Positions 50,895 through 61,600 of a DNA stretch of 64,000 bases are shown here, piece by piece. Position numbers and translations under genes: made by a program. The stretch's first letter is position 1, and each line of letters begins with the position of its first letter. The notes under the pieces are model-generated. The model ran no database searches, was not told the DNA's origin, and saw nothing but the letters and a program-made list of their open reading frames with translations. Source of the stretch: RHLJ01 sp965242845 (GTDB lineage: Bacteria; Bacteroidota; Rhodothermia; Balneolales; Balneolaceae); the NCBI GenBank assembly GCA_965242845.1, contig CBDETC010000003.1, positions 868,001-932,000 on the forward strand, in the 5' to 3' direction.

Positions 50895-50935
50895 GGCTGA
50901 TTTTACCCTAAAACCGGAAAAAGTAAAAGCGCTGG

Positions 50936-51379
50936 TTAAAACTTCTCACATATAATTTTTTGATCAACAATCGAAGTCAAAATCAAGGAAGTGGTTAGCT
51001 CACCATATTGAGCAAGATGATTATTCAATTGTTCAAGGTGTTTTGGGTCCCTTACATACCCTTTCATAAGCATACAATCGTGACCAGTGAGCTTGTGGCA
51101 TTCTGTGATTTCTGGTATCGATGAAATGTGATCTTCAAATTTCTTCACTTGTCCAAACCTGATCTTTATAGAAATATATACCCCCAGGTTATATCCTAGC
51201 TTCTCCAAATCGATATTAGCAGAATAACCTTTAATAATACCTGCGTCTTCCATTTTTGAAATGCGTTCGGCTACCGATGGTGCTGAAAGGTTTACCTTTT
51301 TAGAAATCTCTTGTAACGATGCTCTCGCATTTACTTGCAGCTCCGTTAGTATTTCCCAGCTTATATCATCTATTTTCAT
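50936..51379 (-). CDS. Lrp/AsnC-family transcription regulator (147 aa)
   Basis: The N-terminal helix-turn-helix (about 1-55) contains WEILTELQVNARASLQEISK and LSAPSVAERISKMEDAGIIKGY, both standard for Lrp/AsnC. The C-terminal RAM ligand domain ends ...GELTTSLILTSIVDQKII. These regulators sense amino acids or related small molecules. It is divergent from the DinB-led operon (124-nt gap), which is a candidate target. Confidence 0.92.
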   Translation of the reverse strand: MKIDDISWEILTELQVNARASLQEISKKVNLSAPSVAERISKMEDAGIIKGYSANIDLEKLGYNLGVYISIKIRFGQVKKFEDHISSIPEITECHKLTGHDCMLMKGYVRDPKHLEQLNNHLAQYGELTTSLILTSIVDQKIICEKF

Positions 51380-51503
51380 ATAAAAGGAATTATTAAAAAT
51401 TAACCTTTGAAATATATGAATATATTCTAAAAACCTATTATCTGAATTAGATATTTCTTTTTCATGCTTTATGTTAAAGGCAAGCTAGAATAAGGATAAT
51501 AGT

Positions 51504-52022
51504 ATGGTTGTTTCAGAATTAGCTCCAGGCGAATTTGATGAATATTATGGAAGATATATCTACAAAGTCTCTCCGGAACTAAACCTTTTAGAGCTTTATG
51601 AAGCAGGGTTTAAGCAAGTTGAGTCTTTTTTCTCTGGCATAGCTGAGATAAAGCATAATCACTCTTACGAATCAGGAAAATGGTCGATTAAGGAAGTTCT
51701 TCAACACCTAATCGATACTGAAAGAATATTTCAATATCGTTTTTTCCGAATTGCAAGGCATGATAAAACGTCATTGTCAGGATTCGATCAGGCAATTTAT
51801 AATGCTCCTTCAAGGGCAGCTGAAAAGGAAATGAATTTTTTACTTAAGGAATTCAAAGCCGTCCGGACTTCTTCTCTTCTTTTATTGGAAAGCTTGACCG
51901 AAGAAGATTTAATACAGATTGGAGATTCAAATAACGCTCCCATATCTGCGAGGGCTGCAGCTTTTGTAGTTCCTGGTCATGAGATTTGGCATATGGAAAT
52001 AATTAAGGAGAGGTATCTGTAA
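51504..52022 (+). CDS. DinB/YfiT-like metal-dependent family protein (172 aa)
   Basis: Four-helix DinB_2-type protein. The putative metal ligands are His in EVLQHLIDTE and two His in PGHEIWHMEIIKERY at the C-terminus, the order expected for the family. WSIKEVLQHLIDTERIF is a typical start of the fold. Some relatives are thiol-dependent S-transferases, but the substrate here is unknown. First gene of a tightly packed operon; the stop overlaps the next start by 1 nt. Confidence 0.88.
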   Translation: MVVSELAPGEFDEYYGRYIYKVSPELNLLELYEAGFKQVESFFSGIAEIKHNHSYESGKWSIKEVLQHLIDTERIFQYRFFRIARHDKTSLSGFDQAIYNAPSRAAEKEMNFLLKEFKAVRTSSLLLLESLTEEDLIQIGDSNNAPISARAAAFVVPGHEIWHMEIIKERYL

Positions 52023-52312
52023 TGCTGGAATTGAGACCTTGTTGTGAACATTGTGGTAAAGGCTTACCTCCGGAAACTACAGATGCTATGATTTGTAGTT
52101 TCGAATGCACCTATTGTAAGAAGTGTGCCTTAGAAATATTTAGGAATGTATGCCCAAGCTGTACAGGTAACTTTGTGCCAAGACCTATTCGTCCAAAGAA
52201 ATACCGTGAAAAATACCCAGCCTCAGCAGAAAAGATATTCTCTCCAAAGAACTTGATAGAAACTGAAGTTCTCTCTGCAAAATATGAGCATATACATGTG
52301 GAGAATAGGTGA
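52022..52312 (+). CDS. DUF1272 small cysteine-rich protein (96 aa)
   Basis: MLELRPCCEHCGKGLPPETTDAMICSFECTYCKKC is the DUF1272 pattern, with four CxxC-type metal-binding pairs (CCEHC, CSFECTYCKKC, CPSC). A probable double zinc-ribbon fold. The C-terminal basic tail (RPIRPKKYREKY) is longer than I expect for the family. Function unknown. It overlaps the gene before (1 nt) and the gene after (4 nt). Confidence 0.88.
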   Translation: MLELRPCCEHCGKGLPPETTDAMICSFECTYCKKCALEIFRNVCPSCTGNFVPRPIRPKKYREKYPASAEKIFSPKNLIETEVLSAKYEHIHVENR

Positions 52313-52776
52313 TGCCTGATTTTGAAGCATATGTACAAAGAAAGATAACCAGCCTTGAACCATTTGCTGCTTTAGGCTGGCATGTAAAGATATATACGAT
52401 TACGAACTTAGAAGTCTTCTCATCGAAAGGGATACTTGACGAAGTTTTAGCGTCACTTCCTGACTGGCTGGCTAAAGCCGACACTTCATACTTACCCACC
52501 TATAAAACAGCTTTTCTCATCGTCCATGAAGCAAGAGAGGGAGTATGGATACTTTTGAGCTGGTGGACTGGAGGAGAGATGTTAGAAACATTAACACGAT
52601 TCGTTCAACTGGATTCTCCTATCCAAATCCAGGAGTCTCCCTACAAAAACTCATTGGTCTGTGTATGGGAATTACAAATTATACAGCACGAAAGAGAGGC
52701 ATGGATCAAACATATCCTTAGCTCACCTTCATCTCCAGATTTTGAAAACTATAATAGAGACCTCTTAATCCTATGA
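52309..52776 (+). CDS. hypothetical protein (155 aa)
   Basis: I do not recognise this family. It is a soluble protein with no signal peptide or helices long enough to span a membrane. It is rich in tryptophan in the middle (REGVWILLSWWTGGEM) and has a conserved-looking acidic/aromatic C-terminus (CVWELQIIQHEREAWIKHIL). The 4-nt overlaps with both neighbours show it is translated with the DinB, DUF1272 and DUF5916 genes. Confidence 0.75.
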   Translation: MMPDFEAYVQRKITSLEPFAALGWHVKIYTITNLEVFSSKGILDEVLASLPDWLAKADTSYLPTYKTAFLIVHEAREGVWILLSWWTGGEMLETLTRFVQLDSPIQIQESPYKNSLVCVWELQIIQHEREAWIKHILSSPSSPDFENYNRDLLIL

Positions 52777-55415
52777 TTATGAACACAGAGAAACTATTAC
52801 TTCTATTCACCTTTCTTTTTTTAAGCACATCTATATGGGCTCAGGATCAACTCCCAAAGCGGGTATATGAAACCACATCTATTCAAAATGAAAGAGCACC
52901 AAAGATTGATGGACTTATTAATGATGAGGTTTGGAATAAGGTGTCCTGGAGTGGTGAATATGTTGAATGGAGCCCAGAAGAGAATACCAGTCCAACCGAA
53001 CAAACCATGTTAAAGATTCTATATGATGACAAGAATCTATATGTGGCGTTTAAGTGTCTTGATAAAGATCCAAAAGGAGTGGTAAGAAGGTTATCGCGAA
53101 GAGACGGCTTTGATGGTGATTGGGTAGAGATAAATATCGATAGCAATAATGACGAAAGTACTGCTTTTTCCTTCACTATCACGGCAGCCGGAGTAAAGGG
53201 AGAAGAATTTGTAAGTAATAATGGTGCTTTTTGGGATAATACCTGGAATCCAATTTGGTATGCAAAAACGAACGTAGATGAAGAAGGCTGGACCGCGGAA
53301 ATAAAAATTCCGTTGAGCCAAATTCGTTTCGGAGATGAAGAAAATCAGGTCTGGGGGATTCAATCAACGAGAAGGTATTTTAGAAGTGAAGAGCGCTCAG
53401 TGTGGCAGCGTTCACCACAAAACTCGGCTGGGTGGGTTAGTGACTTTGGGGAACTAAGAGGTTTAAAGAACCTTAGACCTCAGAAACAGGTAGAAATTCA
53501 GCCATACTCGGTAACCTCACTGGAAACTTATGAAGCAGAGTCAGGGAACCCATTTAGAGATGGCAGTGACTGGAGTTTAAATGCTGGAGTTGATGGGAAA
53601 ATAGGAGTGACGAGTGACTTGAAGTTAGATTTCACTATTAATCCTGACTTTGGTCAGGTTGAGGCAGACCCATCAGCTATTGCCCTGGATGGATTTCAGA
53701 TTTTCTTCCCTGAGCAACGACCTTTTTTCATCGAAAGTAAAAACATCTTTGACTATCGCATATCAAATTCAGTATCCGGAAGTACATTTGGGTTTGATAA
53801 TCTATTTTACTCAAGGCGTATTGGTCGGGCTCCACAAGGTTTTCCATCAGTTGGCGCAGGTGAATTTTTTGATCGCCCAACTACAACGAGTATTCTGGGT
53901 GCCGCAAAGTTTAGTGGTAAAACTTCCAATGGATGGTCAATTGGGATTCTTGAGAGTATTACCCAGCAGGAAAAAGCAACCATAGAAGGACCGGGCGGAG
54001 AAAGGAGAGAAACGGTAGAGCCCTTCACAAACTATACAGTAGGCAGAATTCAAAAAGATTTTAACAACAATAACTCCAGTCTGGGTGGAATCTTTACTTC
54101 AACGAATAGAGATATCACTCCAGAAACAAATTTCCTTCACTCTAATGCTTATACAGGTGGGCTTGATTTTAATCATCAATGGGAAGGGCGTACCTGGTAT
54201 TTAAGAGGAAACCTTATCACCAGTTATGTAGAAGGGTCTAAAGAAGCTCTAATTGCTACACAGCGCTCTATTACTCATCTCTTCCAGAGGGAAGGAGATG
54301 ATGATTTATCAGTAGATAGTACACGAACATCGCTTTCGGGTACGGGAGGGAATATCCAGTTCGGAAAGGCGTCAGGGAATTGGAGATTTCAGGCGGGTAC
54401 TACATGGCGATCTCCTGGCCTGGAACTAAATGATGTAGGTTTTCAGCTTAGAGCCAATGATATTCGTCAATATAACTGGATAGGTTATCGCACAACTAAA
54501 GCTCTGAAAAGGGTACGTCAATACAATGTTAACCTCACACAGGTCAATACGCTAGATTTCTCAGGGAATTTCAATGAGTTCATTATTGGTCTAAATGGAT
54601 GGGTAAACTTTAAAAACAATATGTGGCTTAATGGGGGTATTGGTAGTACCCCAGTCAGATATTCGAATGTTTTATTGAGAGGAGGACCAAGGTTTCGCCA
54701 GCCAGGAGAAAACAGGTATAGGATTGGATACATATCTGATAGCCGCAAAAAAGTAAGGCTAAATGCCAATCATTCAAGTACTTTCGGTAGGGATGAAGCT
54801 TTTTATACATTCAATTTGAGCGGGCAACTTACTTATCAGCCGACCAACGCACTTCAGGTATCCCTTGCGCCAAGTTACTCCTATAACAATGACAAGCTAC
54901 AATTTGTAACCACTCGCAGTTTTAGCGGTGAAAGCAAATACATCCTATCTGAAATTGAACAAAAGACGCTTAGCTTTCCGTTGAGAATAGACTATATCAT
55001 TAGACCAGACCTGAGCATACAATATTGGGGACAACCCTTTATTTCAAGAGGCAGGTATTCATCCTTCAAGAGGGTTACTAATCCAATAGCTTCTGCTTTG
55101 GATAATCAATTCGAAGAATTTGAGACTAATCAAATCTCCTATGCTACGGGTGTTTACTCAATCGATGAAGATAGAGATGGAATAGAGGATTATGCTTTTT
55201 TTGAGCCTGATTTTGCTTTTGTACAATTTAGATCCAACCTGGTGCTAAGATGGGAATATGTACCTGGTTCCGAGTTATTTCTTGTCTGGTCTCAAGATGT
55301 ATCTCAATTTGGAGATTTTAATGAAAGTCTTTTTGAAGGATTAGAGAATAATATCCTGAATACTAAACCACAGAATATATTTCTGGTAAAATTTACCTAT
55401 CGGTTCATAAGATAG
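52773..55415 (+). CDS. DUF5916 outer-membrane protein with CBM9-like domain (880 aa)
   Basis: A signal peptide (about 1-24, ...FLFLSTSIWAQ) is followed by a CBM9-like beta-sandwich (about 40-225: PKIDGLINDEVWNKVSW, ILYDDKNLYVAFKC, RRDGFDGDWVEI). The long C-terminal part (DUF5916, about 240-880) is rich in alternating beta strands and aromatic residues and ends in FLVKFTYRFIR, the terminal-aromatic pattern of an outer-membrane beta-barrel. A region NPDFGQVEADPS and FFPEQRPFFIESKNIFDY is the family hallmark. Function unknown; polysaccharide-related binding is inferred only from the CBM9-like part. The first codons overlap the preceding gene by 4 nt. Confidence 0.9.
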   Translation: MIMNTEKLLLLFTFLFLSTSIWAQDQLPKRVYETTSIQNERAPKIDGLINDEVWNKVSWSGEYVEWSPEENTSPTEQTMLKILYDDKNLYVAFKCLDKDPKGVVRRLSRRDGFDGDWVEINIDSNNDESTAFSFTITAAGVKGEEFVSNNGAFWDNTWNPIWYAKTNVDEEGWTAEIKIPLSQIRFGDEENQVWGIQSTRRYFRSEERSVWQRSPQNSAGWVSDFGELRGLKNLRPQKQVEIQPYSVTSLETYEAESGNPFRDGSDWSLNAGVDGKIGVTSDLKLDFTINPDFGQVEADPSAIALDGFQIFFPEQRPFFIESKNIFDYRISNSVSGSTFGFDNLFYSRRIGRAPQGFPSVGAGEFFDRPTTTSILGAAKFSGKTSNGWSIGILESITQQEKATIEGPGGERRETVEPFTNYTVGRIQKDFNNNNSSLGGIFTSTNRDITPETNFLHSNAYTGGLDFNHQWEGRTWYLRGNLITSYVEGSKEALIATQRSITHLFQREGDDDLSVDSTRTSLSGTGGNIQFGKASGNWRFQAGTTWRSPGLELNDVGFQLRANDIRQYNWIGYRTTKALKRVRQYNVNLTQVNTLDFSGNFNEFIIGLNGWVNFKNNMWLNGGIGSTPVRYSNVLLRGGPRFRQPGENRYRIGYISDSRKKVRLNANHSSTFGRDEAFYTFNLSGQLTYQPTNALQVSLAPSYSYNNDKLQFVTTRSFSGESKYILSEIEQKTLSFPLRIDYIIRPDLSIQYWGQPFISRGRYSSFKRVTNPIASALDNQFEEFETNQISYATGVYSIDEDRDGIEDYAFFEPDFAFVQFRSNLVLRWEYVPGSELFLVWSQDVSQFGDFNESLFEGLENNILNTKPQNIFLVKFTYRFIR

Positions 55416-55427
55416 ATTGCAGAGTTT

Positions 55428-55880
55428 ATGGCTTATCTAATTCGCTTTGTTAAGAAAGAAGATATCCCGGGTTTAGTTAGGCTTTGCTCGGCACATGCTG
55501 AGTATGAAAGGGAACCGTATGATCCCGATGGAAAAAAGGAACTTTTGGAAAAGGCTTTATTTTCTGAGTCTCCGAAGTTGTATTGTAAGGTAGTTGTGTA
55601 TGGCCAGGAACTAAAAGGGTTTATTAGTTATATGGAACAGTACTCTACATGGGACGCAGTTTCGTATATGTATATGGATTGTCTGTTTCTTAACTCTGGA
55701 ATTCGTGGGAAAGGAATAGGTAAACAACTAATGAACGGAATGAAACAACATACTAAGGAACTTGGAATCGATCTAATACAATGGCAGACACCCCCTTTTA
55801 ATGAGAAAGCAATTCGATTCTATAAAAGGATGGGAGCAGATTTAAAATCAAAGGAACGATTCTTTTGGGATAATAAATGA
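55428..55880 (+). CDS. GNAT-family N-acetyltransferase (150 aa)
   Basis: Compact GNAT protein. The acetyl-CoA-binding motif is seen in SGIRGKGIGKQLMNGM (R/Q-x-x-G-x-G/A type), and the late strand WQTPPFNEKAIRFYKRMGA is typical. Substrate is not predictable. It follows the DUF5916 gene by 12 nt and overlaps the S41 peptidase gene by 4 nt. Confidence 0.9.
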   Translation: MAYLIRFVKKEDIPGLVRLCSAHAEYEREPYDPDGKKELLEKALFSESPKLYCKVVVYGQELKGFISYMEQYSTWDAVSYMYMDCLFLNSGIRGKGIGKQLMNGMKQHTKELGIDLIQWQTPPFNEKAIRFYKRMGADLKSKERFFWDNK

Positions 55881-57691
55881 GCATATATATGAAATCAAAA
55901 CGCACTCTTCTCGTAATAATATTTTCACTAGTAGGTTTTTCAACCAGTTTTTCACAGTCTAAAGTCACGTTTAAAGTATCCAATTTACCAGTCGATGGAC
56001 CCGGAAGTGTAGGTATAAGAGGAAATACCGCTCCGCTAAGCTGGCAATATTCTCAAGTACTCGCAAAAGATGATACCGGATACTCGATTACCTTAGAATT
56101 CGAACAGGATTTTGGTGAAGTAGAATTCAAATTTGTGTTGTTTGATGATGATGCGAATCCGATCTGGGAAACAACTGAGAACAGAACGATTCAATTAAAA
56201 TCGGGTTCTATAGTGATCTCCGAAAACAAATGGGATTTAGATCAAATTATCGATATAAGTAGCCTTCCATTACTTACTCCAGATGAATTATTAGCTGATT
56301 TCGAACTCATAAAAACCATGGTTTTAGAAGTTCATCCTGGGACTTATCGATATAGAACAGAAAAAGAAATAGAACAGGCATTAGATGAGCTCAAGAAGGC
56401 ATTAAGTAAAACTCAATCTCATGGAGAGGCTTATTTAGCTATGTCGAAAATGACGGCTTTTTTGCAGTGCGATCATACTAAAGTGGGCTTCAATAACCAG
56501 AATAGAGTTATAAATTCCATTATACATCGTCAGGCAGATAAGCTTCCTTTTACCTTCAAGTGGTTTGGTGAGCAAATGATTGTTGAGTACGATGCTACTT
56601 CTGCAATGAGCCTACAAAAAGGAACCGAGATCATAAGTATCAATGGCACTCCGGTAAGTGAAATTCAATCATCCATGTTTCCCTATATAGCGGCTGATGG
56701 AGCTACCGATGGAAATCGGCTTTACAAAATGGAAGTAGGTGGCTATGACTTTAGGTACAATGCGTTTGATGTGTTTTATCCTCTTATATACCCAATTGAA
56801 GGAACAGAAGTAGAGCTAGAGATAATAAAACCAGATAAAAATGATGTCGAGCTAATTAGCACAACATTGATGACAAGAGAAGAACGGTCAGAAGTTTTGG
56901 GCGCCAGATTCTCTGAGTTCCCGAAAACCAGGGACGATATGTGGGGTTTTGAAATGGTCGATGAAAAAACGGCGCTTTTAACCATCAACTCTTTTGGTGC
57001 TTTTGGATGGAAAGCAATGACAATAGACTGGAGAGCATTCTTGGAAGGCACATTTAAAACGATTGAAGAGCAAGGTGTTGAACATCTAATTATTGATATT
57101 CGTGAAAACAATGGAGGAGCGGATGAAATGGCCATTGAGCTCTTTTCATATCTGGATGTAAAGGAATCAGTCTCAAAGCAAAGGTATAGGGAAGGAAGAA
57201 CCCGATACTTGAACTTTCCTGAATCTCTTAAACCCTATGTTCAAACCTGGGGAGAAAATCCCTGGTTTTTTAATATGGAAGCCAACCAAAATGAATCCGG
57301 GTATTATGTATTCCCAAATAATGGGGATCGCTTTTCTAAGGGAGAAAAATATTCGTTTAATGGTGAGGTGTACTTACTGTCTAGCTCTGCAAATACCTCA
57401 CTTGCTTTTTATACGAATCAGAACTTTAGACGTCATCAATTAGGAACTATTATTGGTACCGAAACCGGAGGAAACCTTAGAGATATAAATGGAGGTCAGA
57501 TTTTATTTCTTCGACTACCAAATTCAGGTATTGAAATTGATTTTCCTGTTATGGGTGGATTCTCTCTTAATGATTACCCAAACAAAGGAGTATCTCCTGA
57601 TATCGAAGTTGCTCCAAGCATTGATGATTTTATTAATGATAGAGATGTAGTCTTAGAGAAAACCCTTCAGTTAATCGAAAACGACGAATAA
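55877..57691 (+). CDS. exported S41-family (C-terminal processing-type) peptidase (604 aa)
   Basis: The signal peptide is followed by an N-terminal beta-rich region (about 30-120) that I cannot assign, a helical segment, a PDZ-like part (KGTEIISINGTPVSEIQ) and the S41 catalytic core: LIIDIRENNGGADEMA, then VYLLSSSANTSLAFY with the candidate nucleophile among S502-S508, and GTETGGNLRDINGG. The protein is probably periplasmic or a surface lipoprotein-like enzyme. Two in-frame ATGs (M1, M5) start the signal peptide. Last gene of the operon, ending 6 nt from the convergent EamA gene. Confidence 0.85.
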   Translation: MSIYMKSKRTLLVIIFSLVGFSTSFSQSKVTFKVSNLPVDGPGSVGIRGNTAPLSWQYSQVLAKDDTGYSITLEFEQDFGEVEFKFVLFDDDANPIWETTENRTIQLKSGSIVISENKWDLDQIIDISSLPLLTPDELLADFELIKTMVLEVHPGTYRYRTEKEIEQALDELKKALSKTQSHGEAYLAMSKMTAFLQCDHTKVGFNNQNRVINSIIHRQADKLPFTFKWFGEQMIVEYDATSAMSLQKGTEIISINGTPVSEIQSSMFPYIAADGATDGNRLYKMEVGGYDFRYNAFDVFYPLIYPIEGTEVELEIIKPDKNDVELISTTLMTREERSEVLGARFSEFPKTRDDMWGFEMVDEKTALLTINSFGAFGWKAMTIDWRAFLEGTFKTIEEQGVEHLIIDIRENNGGADEMAIELFSYLDVKESVSKQRYREGRTRYLNFPESLKPYVQTWGENPWFFNMEANQNESGYYVFPNNGDRFSKGEKYSFNGEVYLLSSSANTSLAFYTNQNFRRHQLGTIIGTETGGNLRDINGGQILFLRLPNSGIEIDFPVMGGFSLNDYPNKGVSPDIEVAPSIDDFINDRDVVLEKTLQLIENDE

Positions 57692-57697
57692 CGTATT

Positions 57698-58600
57698 CTA
57701 TTTAGCTCTTCCTATTACAAATATTCCAGAGATAATAATAAGTGCCCCGATGACTTGAGTGAAGGTGAGCATTTCACCAAGGAAAGCAACAGAAAGCAGA
57801 ATGGTTGAAACAGGTCCCAGGCTTCCAATAATGGATACGGTTGGGGCGCCAATTCTTTTAACTGCCTCATTGATTAAAAAAGAGGGAATGACCGTTGAAA
57901 AAATAGCCATCACAAAACTGAGCAGGTATACCTCTTTAGGGTAATGGAATAATTGGAGATCGGTAGTTACAAGGTAGTGAGTGATTACTGCGGTACAGGA
58001 GATCAACAAGGAGAAAGTAGTTAGGCGTACACTACCAACTTTCTCGATAAGTGAGTTAGCACCAACTAGGTATGCAGCATAAGTAACGGCGCTGATCACT
58101 ATTAAAAGTGAACCAAAGAGGACTTCTTCCGGATTTCCAGAGGTAATTCCATCTCTATCGAAAAAGATAACCACGATGCCTGTATAAGTTATTCCTATAG
58201 AAATCAGCTGTGTTTTGGTGATCTTTTTTTTGAGGAAAAGAGCACTCAGAATGAGAACAAACGTTGGATAAGTAAACAGGATCAATCGTTCAAGACTGGC
58301 AGTGATATAAGTGAGTCCCTGAAAATCAAAGTAGCTAGCCAGGTAATACCCAAACAACCCAAGGAAAACGATAGTAACACTCTGTTTTCTTGTAAGAGGT
58401 GTTTGCTTCCACTCTTTGAAATGATATCCCCAAATAGCAAGATAAAATGGAAGAGCGAATAACATTCTTAGCAGTAACAACGAGATCGAATCGATATCAT
58501 AGCGGTAGGCTAATTTGATGATTACAGCTTTAGTAGAGAATAGAAGTACTCCCAGTGCAGCTATAATAAAAGCCAGATAGCGGGCTCGGTTATTCAACAA
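57698..58600 (-). CDS. EamA/DMT-superfamily transporter (300 aa)
   Basis: Ten hydrophobic helices in two EamA repeats. The second repeat contains GAPTVSIIGSLGPVSTILLSVAFLGEMLTFTQVIGALIIISGI, characteristic of drug/metabolite exporters; I cite it only as LGPVSTILLSVAFLGE. The start appears to be TTG at 58600 because no ATG lies upstream in frame before a poor region. Substrate unknown. It lies downstream of a strong terminator for the preceding minus-strand gene, so it has its own promoter. Confidence 0.88.
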   Translation of the reverse strand: MLNNRARYLAFIIAALGVLLFSTKAVIIKLAYRYDIDSISLLLLRMLFALPFYLAIWGYHFKEWKQTPLTRKQSVTIVFLGLFGYYLASYFDFQGLTYITASLERLILFTYPTFVLILSALFLKKKITKTQLISIGITYTGIVVIFFDRDGITSGNPEEVLFGSLLIVISAVTYAAYLVGANSLIEKVGSVRLTTFSLLISCTAVITHYLVTTDLQLFHYPKEVYLLSFVMAIFSTVIPSFLINEAVKRIGAPTVSIIGSLGPVSTILLSVAFLGEMLTFTQVIGALIIISGIFVIGRAK

Positions 58601-58635
58601 AAAAGAGATGGTTTTTAGAGCAGCAAAAGCTACAA

Positions 58636-58671
58636 ATAAAAAGAGCTAATCCATCGGGTGGATTAGCTCTT
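58636..58671 (-). terminator. intrinsic terminator after the amidohydrolase gene
   Basis: AAGAGCTAATCCA (58641-58653) and TGGATTAGCTCTT (58659-58671) are perfectly complementary with a 5-nt loop. On the minus strand the hairpin is followed by TTTTTATTT, the right order for a gene transcribed leftward. Confidence 0.92.
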
Positions 58672-58691
58672 AACTTTCCGATCAAACGGTA

Positions 58692-61600
58692 TTATTGTCT
58701 ATTGAAGCAAGAGCATTGTAATCCGGCAGCCTCCAAAGTGATTGCATGCCAATCGAATTGATTGCCATAGCCATCACGTTCCCACCAGAAAGGAAGACGT
58801 TCATTGGTTTGGTTGCCAATTTCATTCATTGTAGCGGCATCAAATAATCGACCATTTACCATAGTATATCGTACCGTATTGGTGTTATTGATGTCTTCCA
58901 GTGGATTCCCATCCAATACAATTAAATCGGCAAGCTTACCTACTTCCAAAGAGCCGATATCATCGTCAAGCCCGAGGTAATGTGCACCATTTATAGTTGC
59001 TACCCGAAGAGCTTCCATATTGGTCATTCCACCCTGGCTCATCATCCAAAGCTCCCAGTGTGCCCCAAGCCCTTGAAGCTGGCCATGTGCACCTAAGTTC
59101 ACTTTCACTCCTGCATCAGTAAGCAATTTGGATGACTCAGCAGAAAGAATATGTCCATGGTCATATTCCTCGTCTGGAATCATGGTTCTATGCCTTGATC
59201 TGGGATCGATTACGCTTCTCGGAGTGAAGGAAAGCAGTTTTTCATTTTCCCACACATTGTACTTTTGGTAGAAATAATACTCACCAGTTACACTACCGTA
59301 ATTAACAATATGGGTAGGAGTGTACCCTGTTTCTGAGTTTCTCCAAACTTCACTTACATCTTTGTAGAGAGGAACAACAGGGATATTATGTTCTACCCCA
59401 GTGTGGCCATCAAGGATCATACTCATATTGTGGAAGAAGAAAGACCCACCTTCCGGTACAACCATCATCTCAAGTTCCATAGCAGCTTTCATTACTTGTT
59501 GCCGCTGATCACGACGAGGTTGGTTGTAGCTTTTAACAGTGAAAGCCCCAAAAGCTTTGGTTCTCTTAAGCGCGAATAGAGCATCATCATAGTCATTGAT
59601 CACTGCCTTAAAATCTCCATCAGCACCATAGAGGATAATTCCTGTAGAGTATAATCTTGGCCCAATCATATTACCTGCTTTGATAGCTTCTGAATGGGAA
59701 AAGATCATTTCGGTATTTGAAGAAGGGTCGTGGGCGGTGGTAACACCATAGGCCAGGTTCGCAAAGTACTCCCATTGTTGCTGAGGGCTAATTCCCAGTC
59801 GGAAGTTACCAAGGTGGGCATGTGCATCAACAATACCGGGCATAATCGTTTTACCAGCCACATCTATTACTTTAGCTCCTGAAGGCACACTTACATTAGA
59901 ACCAACGGCCGTAATCCTATTTTCCTCTACCACAATGGTTCCATTTTCAATGACTTCATCTCCATTCATGGTGATAATTCTTGCATTGGTAAATGCGATG
60001 GTACCTTCAGGTACATGAGTGTCTAGTTCGAGTCCAATGGATAAGCCCTCTTTTGGAGGCTCAGGAAGACTGTCCGGAGCACCTTCCACAAAAGTGAATG
60101 CATTTTTTAGATCAATACTGAAATACTCTTCCCCTAATGTCCAGTGAAGTTGTTGGCTATCAGAAGACCAATGCATGTGGTACCCACCTTCGCTGGCCAC
60201 TTCTTTTACCGGGATGGCTTTTGTGGTTGGACTAAGCGCAATCGGTTTACCCGTCATGGTCATTGGAGCAAGGTATACCTTGTAGAGATTTGAGAATGCG
60301 ATCCACTTGTTGTCGGGACTTGGAACAAATTCGTGTCCATAACTGGAAGTGAAGTGCGTTTTCTCGTCTTCTCCATCCAGATCCACACTTCGGTAGGTTT
60401 TATTGATAGAACCAAATATGTATCCGCCTGTTTGATAGAAAATTCGATCACCAGTCGCATTAAACCTTGGAAAAGCTCCGGTCTCGGTGATTTGAGTAAC
60501 CATTCCTCCACCAGTTGGTATCGTAAAGATTCCAGGGTTGATGGTGTATGCAAAACCTTGCTGGCCATTTCCACCTTCCTTCCTAAAAACAATAGTCTTG
60601 CCATCCGGAGAGAAAGCAGGTTCACGATAAATGCCTTTATCGGAGCTAAGCTTGGTAGGTCTTTTGAAGCGGCCTCTGCTTTCCATGTTTACTGTGTTCA
60701 GTGCGCCCATGTTTTCATCACTCCAACTAACATAAGCCAGTGTTTTTCCATCTGGAGAAAAGGCGGGCTCGAACTCAAAATCTGTTCCCTGGGTAAGTCG
60801 TCTCGGAGTGCCATTTGGCAATTCTTTTACCCAGAGATAACCAGCGGCATTAAAGGCGAGTGTTTTACCATCAGGAGAGGTAACAGCATTTCGTATTGCT
60901 CTAGCTGTAAATGTTTCCGGGGAAACATCCTGCTTAAATCGTGCTGCGTTAACGATTTCATGATTAGATTCAACTTCAAATGGAATAATAGAAGCTTCTC
61001 CTGTAGCTACATCGATTCGATTAATTTTTCCATTTGCCCAAATAATGATACTCTCGCCATCAGGAGTCCAGTTGAAACCTGTATATACTCCGAAAATAGC
61101 CCAGGCTTCTTGTTGATCTTTACTCAGGTTCTCAAAAAGTGGCTGCTCAAGACCGGTATTCATATCCCGAAGGTAAAGCACGGATTTAGTTCTTACTCTT
61201 CGTACAAAAGCCAGTGTATTTCCATCTGGCGAGATTTGTGGTCTGGCGGCTCCGCCATTTCCTCCGGTTACAGTTTCGATATCGCCTTCCTGGCGATCAT
61301 ATCTTCTTATCACATAAATTTGGCTGTTCGGATCCTTATTGTACTGGAAAAAGCCGCCGGGGTAATTATCCTCGCTGTAGTAAATATATCGTCCATCCGG
61401 AGATACAGAAGGCTCCCCTATATCTTGCTGAGCATTTTTCTTTTCTACTAATTGAATTCCGGCTCCTCCGGTTTTGTGAAACATCCAAATTTCACCAGCT
61501 CCTAGCGAACGAGTGGAGGAGAAATGCTTTTTGGCAATGATGTATTCTCCATCCGGCATCCAGGTAGAATTGTTTAGTAACCTGAAATTTTCTTTGGTGA

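Noticed and set aside
60333..61451. 372-codon plus-strand open frame
   Set aside because: It lies entirely antisense to the amidohydrolase gene, whose FSPDGK repeats keep the complementary strand open. Its translation has no recognisable domain and an odd composition.
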